Positions 16,477 through 24,633 of a DNA stretch of 64,000 nucleotides are shown here, in pieces. The number at the start of each line of letters is the position of its first letter. Position 1 is the stretch's first letter. Position numbers and translations under genes: made by a program. This DNA comes from JAJDOD01 sp039024895 (GTDB lineage Bacteria; Pseudomonadota; Alphaproteobacteria; Rhodobacterales; Rhodobacteraceae). The notes under the pieces were generated by a model. That model saw nothing but the letters and a program-made list of their open reading frames with translations, had not been told where the DNA came from and searched no databases. The DNA is taken from positions 1 to 64,000 of the forward strand of contig JBCCPJ010000003.1 of the NCBI GenBank assembly GCA_039024895.1. Reading direction: 5' to 3'.

Positions 16477-17460
16477 ATGCGTTTCATTAAGACAATTACG
16501 GTGAGTGCACTCGCGCTTGCGGTATCGGCACCGGCGGCTCTGGCCGAGTGGCAACCACGTAAACCAGTTGAATTCATCATCATGGCTGGCACCGGCGGTG
16601 GCGCCGATCAGATTGCGCGTTTGTTGCAGGGCCTGATTGAGAAAAAGGACCTGAGCCCGCGCCCGTTCATTCCAATCAATAAGCCCGGCGGCTCCGGTGC
16701 AGAGGCGTTGCGTTACCTGCAAGACAAGGCGGGTGATAACCACACGGTCATGATGACGCTCAATAGCTTCTACACGACGCCGATCATTCAGGAAGACCTT
16801 GGCGTTGATATCACCGAGTTTACGCCGATCGGTCTGATGGCGATGGACACGTTCCTACTTTGGGTCAATACGGACCGCGACGATATCACCGATCTGGACA
16901 GCTATGTGCAGACAGTGAAAGGCGCAGGGCTCGACTGGAAAGTCGGTGGCACCGGTTCCGGTCAGGAAGACAGCGTGTTGACCGCGATGATGGAAGCGGC
17001 CTTCGACTACGAAGTGACCTACATTCCGTTCCCGGGCGGCGGTACGGTTGCCAAGAACCTCGTGGGCAATCAAATCGACTCGACTGTAAACAACCCGTCC
17101 GAGCAGATGGAGTTTTACCGTGCAGGCAACTCCAAGCCCTTGGTCCAGTTTACTGGCGAGCGCATGACTGCATTCCCCGATACGCCGACGGCGAAGGAAC
17201 TCGGCGTGGATATCGAGTACTACATGCAGCGCTCGGTCAACGGCCCTCCAGGCATGGATCCAGAAGCCATCGCTTGGTACACCGACCTCTTTGGTGAGCT
17301 TTTCGCGAGCCAGGAATGGCAGGACTTCTGCACGTCGGATGGTTTGACCTGCGATACATTCATGAACGGCACGGATTTGGCGGAGTTCCACGCCACCCAA
17401 AAAGTCGCGCATGAGCAGTTGATCGAACAGGTTGGTGCATCTGCGATCACCGGCGAATAA
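16477..17460 (+). CDS. tctC: Tripartite tricarboxylate transporter solute-binding protein (TctC/BugT family)
   Basis: 327 residues with a Sec signal peptide ending ALAEW (about 1-22). Family marks are WQPRKPVEFIIMAGTGGGADQIAR near the mature N-terminus, the substrate-contact loop INKPGGSGAEALRYLQ (about 67-82), and the YIPFPGGGTVAKNLVGNQID segment. It is periplasmic and delivers a carboxylate to TctAB. AATAAGGGAGAC provides the ribosome site. In this operon the natural ligand could be oxalate or a product-related acid, which is inference. A UUCG-capped hairpin follows the stop. Confidence 0.9.
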   Translation: MRFIKTITVSALALAVSAPAALAEWQPRKPVEFIIMAGTGGGADQIARLLQGLIEKKDLSPRPFIPINKPGGSGAEALRYLQDKAGDNHTVMMTLNSFYTTPIIQEDLGVDITEFTPIGLMAMDTFLLWVNTDRDDITDLDSYVQTVKGAGLDWKVGGTGSGQEDSVLTAMMEAAFDYEVTYIPFPGGGTVAKNLVGNQIDSTVNNPSEQMEFYRAGNSKPLVQFTGERMTAFPDTPTAKELGVDIEYYMQRSVNGPPGMDPEAIAWYTDLFGELFASQEWQDFCTSDGLTCDTFMNGTDLAEFHATQKVAHEQLIEQVGASAITGE

Positions 17461-17472
17461 TGCGATAGCGGG

Positions 17473-17490
17473 CAGGGCCTTCGGGCCCTG
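17473..17490 (+). terminator. UUCG-capped hairpin between tctC and tctB
   Basis: CAGGGCC and GGCCCTG pair perfectly over a TTCG loop, 12 bp after the tctC stop. No T-run follows, so it may act as an RNA 3'-end stabiliser or partial attenuator that keeps the binding-protein message more abundant than the permease part, as is common for binding-protein operons. Confidence 0.55.
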
Positions 17491-17553
17491 TTCGGCAACT
17501 TGAAATGGCGATGGGTGTTTCTGCCAAAAACTGGCGAAATAACGGGGGTGATC

Positions 17554-18078
17554 ATGACGGTACGGACAGCAGAGTTGCTGATGGGGATCGCGACCTTGAT
17601 GCTCTCCCTTGGTTTGATGTGGAATGTCTATGCCGACGGCCTCACAATCGGTTGGGTCGAGGGACGCGGTCCTGGGGCTGGGATGTGGCCTTTCTGGCTG
17701 TCGCTCGGAATGGCCATAGCGTCGGCGACAACCATACTTCGTTGGTTTCAGGGCAAAACTCCGGAAAGCCGGTCCCTCGAACCTTACATCGCCCCGGAAA
17801 CGCTCTTTCTTGTCGTTGTCTCGGCGCTGTCAATCCTGGCGCTTCTGATCCTGATGAATATCATCGGGACATATCTGTCTCTGATGCTCTTCATGCTCTT
17901 TTATGTGAGGTTTCTCGGCAAACACTCGTGGGGCATGACGACGGCATTCGTTTTGGGCGCTCCGATCTTTGTGTATCTGCTCTTCGAAGTCGCGCTCACC
18001 AAATACCTGCCTAAAGGCTGGCCCATGTTCGAAGAAGGGTTTCTCTGGCTCGATAACTTCCGCTGGCAGTACTTCTGA
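17554..18078 (+). CDS. tctB: Tripartite tricarboxylate transporter small membrane subunit, TctB family
   Basis: 174 residues, four predicted transmembrane helices (about 5-25, 45-62, 86-107 and 122-145). The GPGAGMWPFWLSLGMAIAS segment is typical of TctB. I chose the ATG at 17554 because ACGGGGGTG lies just upstream; a longer open frame from 17500 has no support. It lies between tctC and tctA, ending 12 bp before tctA. Confidence 0.85.
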   Translation: MTVRTAELLMGIATLMLSLGLMWNVYADGLTIGWVEGRGPGAGMWPFWLSLGMAIASATTILRWFQGKTPESRSLEPYIAPETLFLVVVSALSILALLILMNIIGTYLSLMLFMLFYVRFLGKHSWGMTTAFVLGAPIFVYLLFEVALTKYLPKGWPMFEEGFLWLDNFRWQYF

Positions 18079-18090
18079 GGAGCGCCTGAC

Positions 18091-19605
18091 ATGGAAACTG
18101 TTCTCGTATCCCTCGGTGGAGGACTGCTGCAAGCGTTCGAACCACTCAACCTCTTTATGATTTTTGCGGGCTGCCTTGCGGGTCTTTTGGTGGGGTGCAT
18201 GCCCGGTCTCGGCTCCGTGAACGGCGTGGCGATCTTGCTGCCGGTTACGTTCCTGGTGCCTCCAACGGCCGCCATTATTTTTTTGGCCGCTCTCTACTAC
18301 GGGGCCATGTACGGGGGGGCGATTAGTTCGATCACGCTCGGGATACCGGGGGCGTCAACCGCCGTTGCCACGGTTTTCGACGGCAGGCCGATGGCACAGT
18401 CCGGCAAGGCCGACAAAGCGCTGATGGCCGCTGCGATTGCCTCCTTCATTGGGGGCACGGTTTCCGTCGTTTTGTTCACGCTTTTCGCGCCGCCGCTCGC
18501 AAGCTTCGCATTGAAGTTTGGGCCGCAAGAAGAGTTTGCCCTCATGCTATTGGCCTTTGCCACGTTTATCGGCCTAGGTGGCGACGACATTCCGAAAACG
18601 ATCTTCTCCATCCTGCTCGGCCTCGTCATGGCCGCTATCGGTTTTGACATCATCAGCGGTCAGCCCCGAATGATCTTCTTCGATATGGTGGAGTTCCAAC
18701 GCGGCATCGGTTTCCTTGTGCTCGCCATTGGTATCTACGGCATAGGAGAGATGCTTTGGACGCTAGAAAGCACAAAGGGTAAGGTGCAGATGCACAGCGT
18801 GAACATCACTTGGACGCGCTTCAAAGACAATCTTCGCGAGATTAAGGCCTATATCAACTCCACATGGGTTGGCTCATTTCTTGGGTTTTTCGTCGGAACG
18901 CTGCCCGCCGCCGGCGCAACGCCAGCCTCATTGATGAGCTATGGCTTGTCGAAGACTTTTTCGAAGGACCCGGAGAGTTTCGGCAAAGGCAACGTGGCTG
19001 GCGTCGCGGCGCCGGAAGCGGCGAATAACGCGGCCTCCACTGGCTCAATGCTCCCCATGATCACCCTTGGTATCCCCGGTTCGCCGACGACCGCCATTCT
19101 GTTGGGAGGTATGATCATTTGGGGGCTTCGTCCCGGCCCGCTCCTGTTTCAGGAAAGCCCGGACTTCGTTTGGGGCTTGATCGGCTCCATGTATGTGGCG
19201 AATGTCGCAACCGTCCTTTTGAACCTCGCGTTAATACCGGTATTCATCCGGGTGTTGGCCATGCCTTTCACCCTGTTGACGCCGATTATCTTCATGCTGT
19301 GCGTCCTTGGCGTATTCGCGACGACGGATCGGATGTTCGACACTTGGATTATGCTGATCTTGGGCGTCTGCGGCTATCTGCTGCGGAAACTGAACTACCC
19401 GGTTGCGCCTGCGGTCCTGGCGATTGTGCTTGGTCCCTTGGCAGAACGCTCTCTGCGTCAGTCGCTCATCTCGAGCCAGGGCGATGTTACGACCTTCATC
19501 ACGCGGCCAATATCGCTCACGTGCGTGTTGTTGGCCCTTCTGCTGGTCTCTTATCCGTTAATTCAAAGGTTCCTTAAGCGCAGGAAGCTCGCAGATGCCG
19601 CGTGA
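18091..19605 (+). CDS. tctA: Tripartite tricarboxylate transporter large membrane subunit, TctA family
   Basis: 504 residues, about 11-12 membrane helices, the transport channel of the TTT system. Conserved TctA motifs are GLLVGCMPGLGSVNGVAILLP, YGAMYGGAISSITLGIPGAST and the second inverted-repeat copy FVGTLPAAGATPAS followed by APEAANNAASTGSMLPMITLGIPGSPTTA. The two glycine-rich repeats mark the likely substrate site. Ribosome site GAGGAGCG. Third gene of tctCBA. Confidence 0.92.
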   Translation: METVLVSLGGGLLQAFEPLNLFMIFAGCLAGLLVGCMPGLGSVNGVAILLPVTFLVPPTAAIIFLAALYYGAMYGGAISSITLGIPGASTAVATVFDGRPMAQSGKADKALMAAAIASFIGGTVSVVLFTLFAPPLASFALKFGPQEEFALMLLAFATFIGLGGDDIPKTIFSILLGLVMAAIGFDIISGQPRMIFFDMVEFQRGIGFLVLAIGIYGIGEMLWTLESTKGKVQMHSVNITWTRFKDNLREIKAYINSTWVGSFLGFFVGTLPAAGATPASLMSYGLSKTFSKDPESFGKGNVAGVAAPEAANNAASTGSMLPMITLGIPGSPTTAILLGGMIIWGLRPGPLLFQESPDFVWGLIGSMYVANVATVLLNLALIPVFIRVLAMPFTLLTPIIFMLCVLGVFATTDRMFDTWIMLILGVCGYLLRKLNYPVAPAVLAIVLGPLAERSLRQSLISSQGDVTTFITRPISLTCVLLALLLVSYPLIQRFLKRRKLADAA

Positions 19606-19726
19606 TCGGCCCTTTTGTGATGCAGAGGTTGCAATCGGTGCATATCCGCTGCGCACCTCGACGATTTCCGTGGGCTACGGGCGCTCGCGCACTATTTACC
19701 CGGTAACTCAATGATAAAGGTGATGC

Positions 19727-20785
19727 ATGTCCTTTAAGGTTCTAATTCTTGGCGCGTCCTACGGTTCGCTGCTTGGCACCAAGCTTTTGATGGCAGGGCA
19801 TGACGTCACTTTGGTGTGCCGCAAGGCAACTGCGGCCTTGTTTAATGGCGAAGGCAGCGACGTGCGGATAAAGCTGCGCGATGAGAGTGACCATCGCTCG
19901 TTCAAGTCCGCCGAACTTCCGGGGGCACTCGATGCGATGGAGCCCGCCGACGTTCGGCCAGAAGCCTACGACCTCGTTGTTCTCGCCATGTCCGAACCGC
20001 AATATGCGGGATCGGAGGTGAAAACGTTGATGTCGCGTATCGCGTTGGCGAAGGTTCCTTGTCTGTCGCTGATGAACATGCCGCCGATGCCTTACTTGAA
20101 GCGCATTCCCGGTCTGGATGCGGAAAAACTGGCCCCATGCTTCAATTCACTTGAAGGCTGGCGCGACTTTGATCCTGGGCTTGTCTCTCTGTGCAGCCCT
20201 GACCCCCAAGCCTTTCGGCCGCCGGAAACGGGCGGCAACGTGCTTCACGTTGGCTTGCCGACCAACTTCAAAGCAGCTCCGTTCGAAGCGGAGGCGCACA
20301 ATGACATGCTGCGCGCATTGGAAGCCGATATCGACGCCATTCGGTTGGATGGCAAAGAGGTGCCGGTGAAACTACGCGTTTATGACTCGCTTTTCGTGCC
20401 GTTTGCCAAATGGGCCATGCTCCTCACCGGTAATTACCGCTGCGTGGAATCTGAGGGCGTGCGTCCTATTCAGGAAGCGGTTCATGGCGATATCGAGACG
20501 TCGCAGGCCATATATCAATCCGTGACAGACTTGGTTGTTAAACTCGGGGCGACCCCCGAAAGCCAAGTGCCGTTTGAAAAGTATGCCAAGGCCGCTGAAG
20601 GTCTCTTGAAGCCGTCCTCCGCCGCGCGGGCCATCGACGGCGGCGCGCAACAAATTGAACGGGTGGACCTGTTGGTTCAGCTCATTGCGCAACAGCTCGG
20701 CATGGGCAACGCCTCGATCGATGCGGTTGTTGAAACGGTCACGGCGCGGTTGGACACCAATCGCCGTCAGTCGGCCGCCGCCTAA
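19727..20785 (+). CDS. Ketopantoate-reductase-family protein, candidate oxalyl-CoA reductase (PanE2-like)
   Basis: 352 residues. The N-terminal Rossmann fold has KVLILGASYGSLLGTKLLMAGHDVTLVCRK (the GASYGS loop replaces the usual GxGxxG), followed by the helical C-terminal domain of the PanE family; it is longer than biosynthetic ketopantoate reductase (about 300). In Methylobacterium extorquens AM1 the homologue PanE2, also annotated as ketopantoate reductase, is the oxalyl-CoA reductase that makes glyoxylate. The position after oxc-frc-tct and just before serine-glyoxylate aminotransferase fits that role. Family is sure, specific function is an inference from context. Confidence 0.75.
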   Translation: MSFKVLILGASYGSLLGTKLLMAGHDVTLVCRKATAALFNGEGSDVRIKLRDESDHRSFKSAELPGALDAMEPADVRPEAYDLVVLAMSEPQYAGSEVKTLMSRIALAKVPCLSLMNMPPMPYLKRIPGLDAEKLAPCFNSLEGWRDFDPGLVSLCSPDPQAFRPPETGGNVLHVGLPTNFKAAPFEAEAHNDMLRALEADIDAIRLDGKEVPVKLRVYDSLFVPFAKWAMLLTGNYRCVESEGVRPIQEAVHGDIETSQAIYQSVTDLVVKLGATPESQVPFEKYAKAAEGLLKPSSAARAIDGGAQQIERVDLLVQLIAQQLGMGNASIDAVVETVTARLDTNRRQSAAA

Positions 20786-20790
20786 AGCGC

Positions 20791-22194
20791 TTAGCTTTCG
20801 TAGCGCGTGTTGCCCCGTCTGTCGGGGCTAATTGGCAGGTCGACGAAAAGTGGCTGGTGCGCCCGTTGCGAACACGCCTGTCTTGGGCAGAGATGGCAGT
20901 TGATCCCGATGGGGCTGAACAGGTTTTCGCTTTTCAGGTTGAATGACCGCGCATAGCCGATTTCGTCGACAAATCTGAATTCGCAGCCGAGCGCCAACGC
21001 AAGCCGCCGATCTTGTGACTCGCGGCTGAAAACCGGCCTGTCGGAGGTTCGGCTGATTGTAAAGAAGCGTTCCCCCTCAGGGGTTTCTACGAACTGCGGC
21101 AAGATCACGCCTGGCGTCCGGAATGTGGTGTGGATGTTCCAGACAGGGCAGGCGCCGCCAAACTCAGCGAGGTTGAACGACGTTGAGTTAAATCGCTTTG
21201 TAACGTTACCCGCCTTGTCGATCCGCAAGAAAAAGAACGGCACGCCTGTCGTGCTCTTCCGTTGCAAGGTCGTCAGCCGGTGGCAAACTTGTTCGAATGA
21301 GACACTGAAAGCTGCCGCGATACGGTCCACATCATATTTTGTCGCTTTGGCCGTTTCGTGCACCTGTGAGTACGGCATCACAAACGCCCCGGCGAAGTAA
21401 TTGGCCAATTCCACCTGACACCGCGCCAGACCTGTGGGTGACGTGATGCCGCTATCGCGCACCAGGGTGTTCAGCGTGCTGTCGGCCTCCAGAAGGCAAA
21501 GGACATGGGCAAGCTGAAATGTGCGGTTAGGGTAGTCGAGCGCTTGGGACAGGAAGACCGTCGCTTTGTCGCGGTCAAATATCCGCAGGGCTTCGCTCAT
21601 GGCCTCCACCGTCTCGATGCGAACAGTGACGCTATGCCTTTTGTCCAAGCGAGATTTAAGCATCGCATAGACGTCATCGGGCGCGCAGGGTTGTTCGATC
21701 CGGATACGCTCGGCGATATCTTCGAGTTCTGGAAAGTGGTTTTGATAGTCGCGGAAGAAATCGTGGATGATGGTTTCTGGGGACGACGCCATGAGATTTT
21801 CAGGCAGCCGGTCCTTCCCCTGGCGCAACATCTTGTCGAGTGTCGTCCTGTGGGTGCGGTAGATGCGCAGAAAGTTGTCGACGATACCCGGCGCGTGGTC
21901 GATGGCAGCGCGCATTTCCTGAAGATCGGGCACTTCATGAAAGATGGGGTCCTGCAGGACACTCCTTAGCTCCGCAAGCACATTCGATCCCGGGTCCTGA
22001 ACGAGGTCGCGCCAATCGATGGTGTATTTGTCTGACAGTGCCATGAGCATCTGAACCGACAGACTACGTTGATTGTTCTCGAGCAGATTCACGTAAGCCG
22101 GGCTTACGCCGAGTACCTTGGCCATTTCGGCCTGAGTTTGTTTCTGCGCGCGGCGCAACTGGCGCAGCTGCGGTCCGACAAAGGTCTTTTTCAT
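20791..22194 (-). CDS. RamB/ScfR-type transcriptional regulator (XRE helix-turn-helix, IrrE-like and DUF2083 domains)
   Basis: 467 residues. An XRE helix-turn-helix at about 8-62 (LRQLRRAQKQTQAEMAKVLGVSPAYVNLLENNQRSLS) is followed by an IrrE/ImmA-like segment (CQVELANYFAGAFVMPYSQVHETA, about 270-295; the zinc HExxH motif is degenerate) and a C-terminal DUF2083 part with a cysteine cluster near GINCHLCPRQACSQRAH (about 437-453). Proteins of this layout control acetate, propionate or glyoxylate-cycle genes. The ATG at 22194 starts the conserved domain but has no Shine-Dalgarno. Divergent from the glyoxylate aminotransferase gene, 171 bp apart; its stop lies 5 bp from that of the PanE2-like gene. 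Confidence 0.86.
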   Translation of the reverse strand: MKKTFVGPQLRQLRRAQKQTQAEMAKVLGVSPAYVNLLENNQRSLSVQMLMALSDKYTIDWRDLVQDPGSNVLAELRSVLQDPIFHEVPDLQEMRAAIDHAPGIVDNFLRIYRTHRTTLDKMLRQGKDRLPENLMASSPETIIHDFFRDYQNHFPELEDIAERIRIEQPCAPDDVYAMLKSRLDKRHSVTVRIETVEAMSEALRIFDRDKATVFLSQALDYPNRTFQLAHVLCLLEADSTLNTLVRDSGITSPTGLARCQVELANYFAGAFVMPYSQVHETAKATKYDVDRIAAAFSVSFEQVCHRLTTLQRKSTTGVPFFFLRIDKAGNVTKRFNSTSFNLAEFGGACPVWNIHTTFRTPGVILPQFVETPEGERFFTISRTSDRPVFSRESQDRRLALALGCEFRFVDEIGYARSFNLKSENLFSPIGINCHLCPRQACSQRAHQPLFVDLPISPDRRGNTRYES

Positions 22195-22208
22195 AGGAAG
22201 AAAGCATA

Positions 22209-22297
22209 TTAACAAATTTACAAATTAGATAGTCTGATGCGTACACTAGATACACATAAACTCAGTTTTGTGTGCCTATTTCTACAGCATTTGTTAA
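22209..22297. promoter_or_regulatory. Inverted repeat across the regulator / glyoxylate aminotransferase promoter region
   Basis: TTAACAAAT at 22209-22217 returns inverted as ATTTGTTAA at 22289-22297. Beside the first copy an 8-bp-period direct repeat of ACAAATT lies at 22212-22226. The arrangement, with one site near each divergent promoter, fits autoregulation and control of the aminotransferase by the RamB-type protein. A second direct repeat, TCGCGGG at 22301 and 22312, follows. Confidence 0.45.
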
Positions 22298-22365
22298 TAC
22301 TCGCGGGAAATTCGCGGGCGCTCGGTCATTGAAAGCGCGCTGCGCCCTTAAAGGAGCTCTACAAC

Positions 22366-23559
22366 ATGAAGATCGGTTACAACGGCCTTGCGGTTCCTGG
22401 CCCGACCAACATGCCTTTTCAGATTCGTCAGGCGATGGATGTTGCACTGCAAGATCACCGGGCACCGGATTTCCCGGAATTCACCAAACCGCTCTTCGAA
22501 GACCTCAAGAAGGTTTTCAAGACGGAAACGGGACGTGTGTTTGTCTACCCTTGCTCCGGAACAGGCGGCTGGGAAGCTGCGATCACGAACACCTTGAGCG
22601 CGGGCGACAAAGTTCTGGCGTCAGTGTTCGGTCAGTTCTCGCTGCTTTGGGTCGATCTTTGCCAGCGCTTCGGCCTAGATGTGGACGCGATTGACGTTCC
22701 TTGGGGGCAGGGCGTGCCGTTGGACGAGTATCGCGCGAAACTTGCGGCAGACACCAACCATCAAATCAAAGCTGTTTTGGCGACCCATAACGAAACCGCC
22801 ACAGGTGTGACGTCCGATATCGGCGCGATCCGGAAAATCCTGGATGATCTCGGCCACCCTGCTTTGCTGTTTGTTGACGGTGTAAGCTCGGTTGCTTCGA
22901 TAGATTTCCGGATGGATGAGTGGGGCGTTGATGTCATCGTGTCCGGTTCGCAAAAGGGTTTCATGATGCCCACCGGCCTCGCGGTGATCGGCGTCAGCCA
23001 GAAGGCACTTGATATGGGGCCGCAAGCCAAGCTGTCGCGCTGCTTCTTTGATTTCAAAGATATGGTGACGACCAACGATCAAGGCTATTTCCCTTATACA
23101 CCAGCGGCTACGTTGCTGCATGGCTTGAGGGCATCCGTCGACATGCTCATGGAAGAAGGGCTGGAAAATGTCTTTGCGCGCCACCATCGTTTGGCCGGAG
23201 GTGTACGCGCCGCCGTCGACGCCTGGGGTCTGACAAACTGCGCCGTTGCACCGGAATGGCATTCCGACACAGTTACGGCGATTGTTGTGCCCGAGGGTTT
23301 TGATGCCAATGCGGTCATCCAGACTGCGTACCACAAGTACAACCTTTCCCTGGGGGCTGGCCTCAATAAGCTGAACGGCCGCGTGTTCCGGATCGGTCAC
23401 CTGGGCTGGCTGAACGAGATCATGGTGATGCAGGCCCTGGGTGGCGTTGAGCTGGCCATGCGCGATGTCGGTATCCCCTTTGAGCCGGGCGTCGGCGTCG
23501 GCGCTGCCGTGCGCCACTTTGCTGACGGCGCGGAAGCGACCCGCATGGCTGCTGAGTAA
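22366..23559 (+). CDS. Serine-glyoxylate aminotransferase (class V)
   Basis: 397 residues, PLP enzyme of the AGXT/SgaA family. It transfers the amino group from serine (or alanine) to glyoxylate, giving glycine and hydroxypyruvate (or pyruvate). The substrate loop GPTNMPFQIRQAMDVALQDHRAPDFPEF is at the N-terminus, the aspartate that holds PLP is in LLFVDGVSSVASI (about 168), and the Schiff-base lysine is in SGSQKGFMMPTG (about 195). A strong AAAGGAG site precedes the ATG. 51 bp before the hydroxyacid dehydrogenase, which would reduce its product; serine-cycle type step. Confidence 0.9.
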   Translation: MKIGYNGLAVPGPTNMPFQIRQAMDVALQDHRAPDFPEFTKPLFEDLKKVFKTETGRVFVYPCSGTGGWEAAITNTLSAGDKVLASVFGQFSLLWVDLCQRFGLDVDAIDVPWGQGVPLDEYRAKLAADTNHQIKAVLATHNETATGVTSDIGAIRKILDDLGHPALLFVDGVSSVASIDFRMDEWGVDVIVSGSQKGFMMPTGLAVIGVSQKALDMGPQAKLSRCFFDFKDMVTTNDQGYFPYTPAATLLHGLRASVDMLMEEGLENVFARHHRLAGGVRAAVDAWGLTNCAVAPEWHSDTVTAIVVPEGFDANAVIQTAYHKYNLSLGAGLNKLNGRVFRIGHLGWLNEIMVMQALGGVELAMRDVGIPFEPGVGVGAAVRHFADGAEATRMAAE

Positions 23560-23609
23560 GGCGATAGCCCCTTGCCATTTTGGCCGGGGGCGTCGCAAAC
23601 TGCGCTACC

Positions 23610-24566
23610 ATGCAAAAGATCGTCTTTCTGGACCGCTCGACCATCGGGCCGTCTGTAACCGTCTCCAAACCAAGCTTCGACCACGAGTGGACAGAGTACG
23701 ACCGTACCGCTCCCGATCAGGTCATTGAACGGCTGCAGGGGGCGGATATTGCCGTTTCCAATAAAGTGCCCATCCGGCGCGATGCCATTGAAGCGCTTCC
23801 GGACCTGAAAATGATCTGTATCCCTGCGACGGGCTATGACGCGTTTGATATTGATGCCTGCCGAGAACGTGGGCTTGTGGTATCGAACGTACGCGGATAT
23901 GCGGTCAACACCGTGCCAGAGCACACATTTGCACTTATTCTGGCGCTTCGGCGCAGCTTGGTTGGCTTCCGACAGGACGTCATCGATGGCGAATGGCAAA
24001 AGGCAGCGCAGTTCTGCTTTTTCAATCACCCGATAAAAGACCTCGCTGGTTCGACACTTGGCATTTTCGGGGAAGGTGTTTTGGGGCAAGGCGTGGCGAC
24101 CTTGGCCCGTGCCTTCGGCATGAACGTCAAGTTCGCCGCCCACAAAGGCGTTGATGGACTTGGCCCGCTTCATACGCCGTTCGATAAAGTGATCGAAGAG
24201 GCCGACATTATGACAATGCACGCGCCTTTGATGCCCGGTACGAAAAACATGATCTCAGACCGGGAGTTTGGGATGATGAAGAAGACGCCTCTCATCATAA
24301 ACGCGTCGCGCGGCGGGCTGGTCGACGAGGCAGCACTCGTGCGCGCGTTGGACGCAGGGCAAATTTCCGGCATCGGCTTCGATGTTCTGACGAGTGAACC
24401 GCCGCAACCGGAAAATCCGCTTCTCAGCGTGCTCAATCGCCCGAATGTCATCGTGACGCCCCATACGGCGTGGGCCAGCGACGAAGCGATGCAAACCTTG
24501 TGGGATCAGGTGGTGGAGCATTTGGAGAATTTCCATCGCGGGGAACCTTCAAACCGCGTTGTGTAA
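23610..24566 (+). CDS. D-isomer 2-hydroxyacid dehydrogenase (hydroxypyruvate/glyoxylate reductase type)
   Basis: 318 residues. NAD(P)-binding GIFGEGVLGQGVATLARAFG at about 151-170; the catalytic arginine is in NASRGGLVDE (about 236), the glutamate in LTSEPPQPENP (about 265) and the histidine in TPHTAW (about 287), all present. In bacteria of this kind such enzymes reduce hydroxypyruvate to glycerate or glyoxylate to glycolate. The ATG at 23610 starts the conserved fold; the frame upstream to 23580 is not conserved. It directly follows serine-glyoxylate aminotransferase, supporting hydroxypyruvate as substrate. Confidence 0.88.
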   Translation: MQKIVFLDRSTIGPSVTVSKPSFDHEWTEYDRTAPDQVIERLQGADIAVSNKVPIRRDAIEALPDLKMICIPATGYDAFDIDACRERGLVVSNVRGYAVNTVPEHTFALILALRRSLVGFRQDVIDGEWQKAAQFCFFNHPIKDLAGSTLGIFGEGVLGQGVATLARAFGMNVKFAAHKGVDGLGPLHTPFDKVIEEADIMTMHAPLMPGTKNMISDREFGMMKKTPLIINASRGGLVDEAALVRALDAGQISGIGFDVLTSEPPQPENPLLSVLNRPNVIVTPHTAWASDEAMQTLWDQVVEHLENFHRGEPSNRVV

Positions 24567-24633
24567 ACGCAACGCGGGGTTGCTTCCCTCCCTTCAGCTT
24601 TGGCATGGTGCGGCCGAGGCAAGGGAGCTTTAG

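Noticed and set aside
20812..20828. Hairpin GCCCCG / CGGGGC as terminator of the PanE2-like gene
   Set aside because: Lies within the coding end of the convergent regulator and has no T-run; kept out of the feature list.
24569..24583. Hairpin GCAAC / GTTGC after the hydroxyacid dehydrogenase
   Set aside because: Only a 5-bp stem followed by a mixed pyrimidine stretch; too weak to call.
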